From: Sulfitobacter sp. HI0040
GTDB taxonomy: Bacteria > Pseudomonadota > Alphaproteobacteria > Rhodobacterales > Rhodobacteraceae
Assembly (NCBI RefSeq): GCF_001634885.1
Contig: NZ_LWEX01000289.1
Location: forward strand, 1 to 34,464
Direction: 5' to 3'
DNA: 34,464 nucleotides
Shown: one piece after another, positions 33,744 through 34,464 of the stretch
Position numbering within the stretch: the stretch's first letter is position 1
Layout of the letters: each line of letters opens with the position of its first letter
Notes under the pieces: model-generated
The model's database searches: none
Told to the model about the DNA's origin: nothing
Seen by the model: the letters and a program-made list of their open reading frames with translations, nothing else
Made by a program: the position numbers and the translations under genes

Positions 33744-34464
33744 TCAATTGCCGATCACCCGTAGGTTGCTCACCGGCCCTTTCGCTCCCTTGTCCATGAT
33801 CGTGCGAACCAGCTGCGCCATATCCGTTCTCGACTTGATGAGGTTGCAAACGATGCGCGGATCCTCGACCGGCGTACTGTCTGCGGAAAGGCCGATGATC
33901 TTTGCCCGGCTGTTGGACTCGCGCACCGCATCGAGCAATTCGCTCGCACTTCCGTCGGGCACGGACCAATCCAGCAGCAGCACGTCGAACTGACCGTCCG
34001 CCAGTGCCGCGCGGGCCTCGGAGATGCTGGGCACGCTCACCACGTCGGCCGCCTCCCCTATGCCGGAGCGGAAGACCTCCGCGAAGTCGAGATCGTCCTC
34101 CACGTGGAGGATGCGGATGGGGCCGGTGTCGACCTTGCGCAATGCCGGCGTCTCCGCCTTCGGGATCAGCGCATCGACCTTGGAAATAGGACAGGTAAAC
34201 CAGAAGACCGTGAGCCCGCCGGGCACGCTTTCGAAACCGACGTTGCCTCCCTGCCGCCACACAATCTGCCGCGTGATATTGAGACCGAGCCCCGTGCCCC
34301 CCTTGGAACGGGTATCGGACCCATCCGCCTGCGAAAACGCTTGGAAAATCCGTTGCCGGAAACTTTCAGGCACGCCCGGGCCGGTGTTCTGGACGAAGAT
34401 GATCGCCTCTTCCTTGATGCGCTCGATCCGGATCGTAACCTCGGTATCGGGATCCGAATATTTG
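33744..34464 (-). CDS. Hybrid histidine kinase, C-terminal ATPase and receiver (5' end outside window)
   Basis: The frame is open to the right edge; about 240 codons are seen. The first residues are the end of the ATPase N-box (KYSDPD), then N-T-G-P-G-V-P, FQAFSQADGSDTRSKGG and T-G-L-G-L. A receiver follows (ILHVEDDLDF, phospho-acceptor Asp in VLLLDWSVPDG, GLSADS and I-K-S). The Lys is followed by Ser where most receivers have Pro. The N-terminal sensor is unseen. It lies 112 bp upstream of the PAS kinase, in the same direction, and is a plausible donor for the Hpt protein. Confidence 0.9.
   Translation of the reverse strand, partial: KYSDPDTEVTIRIERIKEEAIIFVQNTGPGVPESFRQRIFQAFSQADGSDTRSKGGTGLGLNITRQIVWRQGGNVGFESVPGGLTVFWFTCPISKVDALIPKAETPALRKVDTGPIRILHVEDDLDFAEVFRSGIGEAADVVSVPSISEARAALADGQFDVLLLDWSVPDGSASELLDAVRESNSRAKIIGLSADSTPVEDPRIVCNLIKSRTDMAQLVRTIMDKGAKGPVSNLRVIGN

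Overview
The window is chromosomal DNA of a high-GC alphaproteobacterium, most probably a member of the Rhodobacteraceae (roseobacter group). This rests on the GC-rich codon use, the plant/alphaproteobacterial-type glutamate-cysteine ligase, the cydAB plus DUF2474-type bd oxidase operon, the uvrC-pgsA-moaD-moaE cluster and the overall gene order. I see no rRNA, tRNA, CRISPR, insertion sequence or phage gene. Coding density is very high, with many 1-14 bp overlaps between genes.

Layout. 1-5066: a left-edge partial family 4/5-type uracil-DNA glycosylase diverges from a pyrB operon. That operon is pyrB, a C-terminally anchored membrane protein, a 33-aa membrane microprotein, a two-TM protein, a dihydroorotase-like pseudoenzyme, plsY and a 90-aa conserved small protein. 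5088-7843 (minus strand): rsmE, a membrane protein and gshA. 7856-11115 (plus strand): ubiA (divergent from rsmE with only 12 bp between start codons), a BON/OmpA-type envelope protein and a TM plus coiled-coil partner. 11127-19808 (minus strand): a CoxG-like SRPBCC protein, a YadGH-type ABC-2 exporter, an SppA/SohB-type protease, a 54-aa Cys4 membrane microprotein, a Na+/Ca2+ antiporter, a PTR1/FolM-like SDR, uvrC, pgsA, moaD and moaE. 19913-23631: an EamA exporter, a quinone-oxidoreductase-like MDR and a divergent FAD/NAD(P)-binding protein. 23628-26150 (minus strand): cydA, cydB and a 34-aa DUF2474 subunit. 26232-29531: an OmpR-type two-component system divergent from a single-PDZ HtrA/Deg protease.

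29871-34464 is a multi-component phosphorelay. It contains a receiver fused to a degenerate GGDEF-like domain, translationally coupled to an Hpt protein. Converging on these are a PAS-PAS histidine kinase, a single-domain receiver and, at the right edge, a hybrid kinase with a C-terminal receiver.

The items most worth a second look are the following. (i) The pyrC-like gene beside pyrB has lost nearly all metal ligands, so it should be a structural PyrC'/PyrX-type partner of aspartate carbamoyltransferase and not a dihydroorotase. (ii) The REC plus degenerate-GGDEF/Hpt pair sits opposite its probable kinases. (iii) There are three microproteins of 33, 54 and 34 aa. (iv) An SDR carries PTR1-type catalytic features. 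(v) Two intergenic regions of over 300 bp lack genes: a hairpin-rich stretch after the Deg protease, and a stretch at 31214-31590 with a 12-bp direct repeat. All assignments come from reading the sequence; no database search was run.
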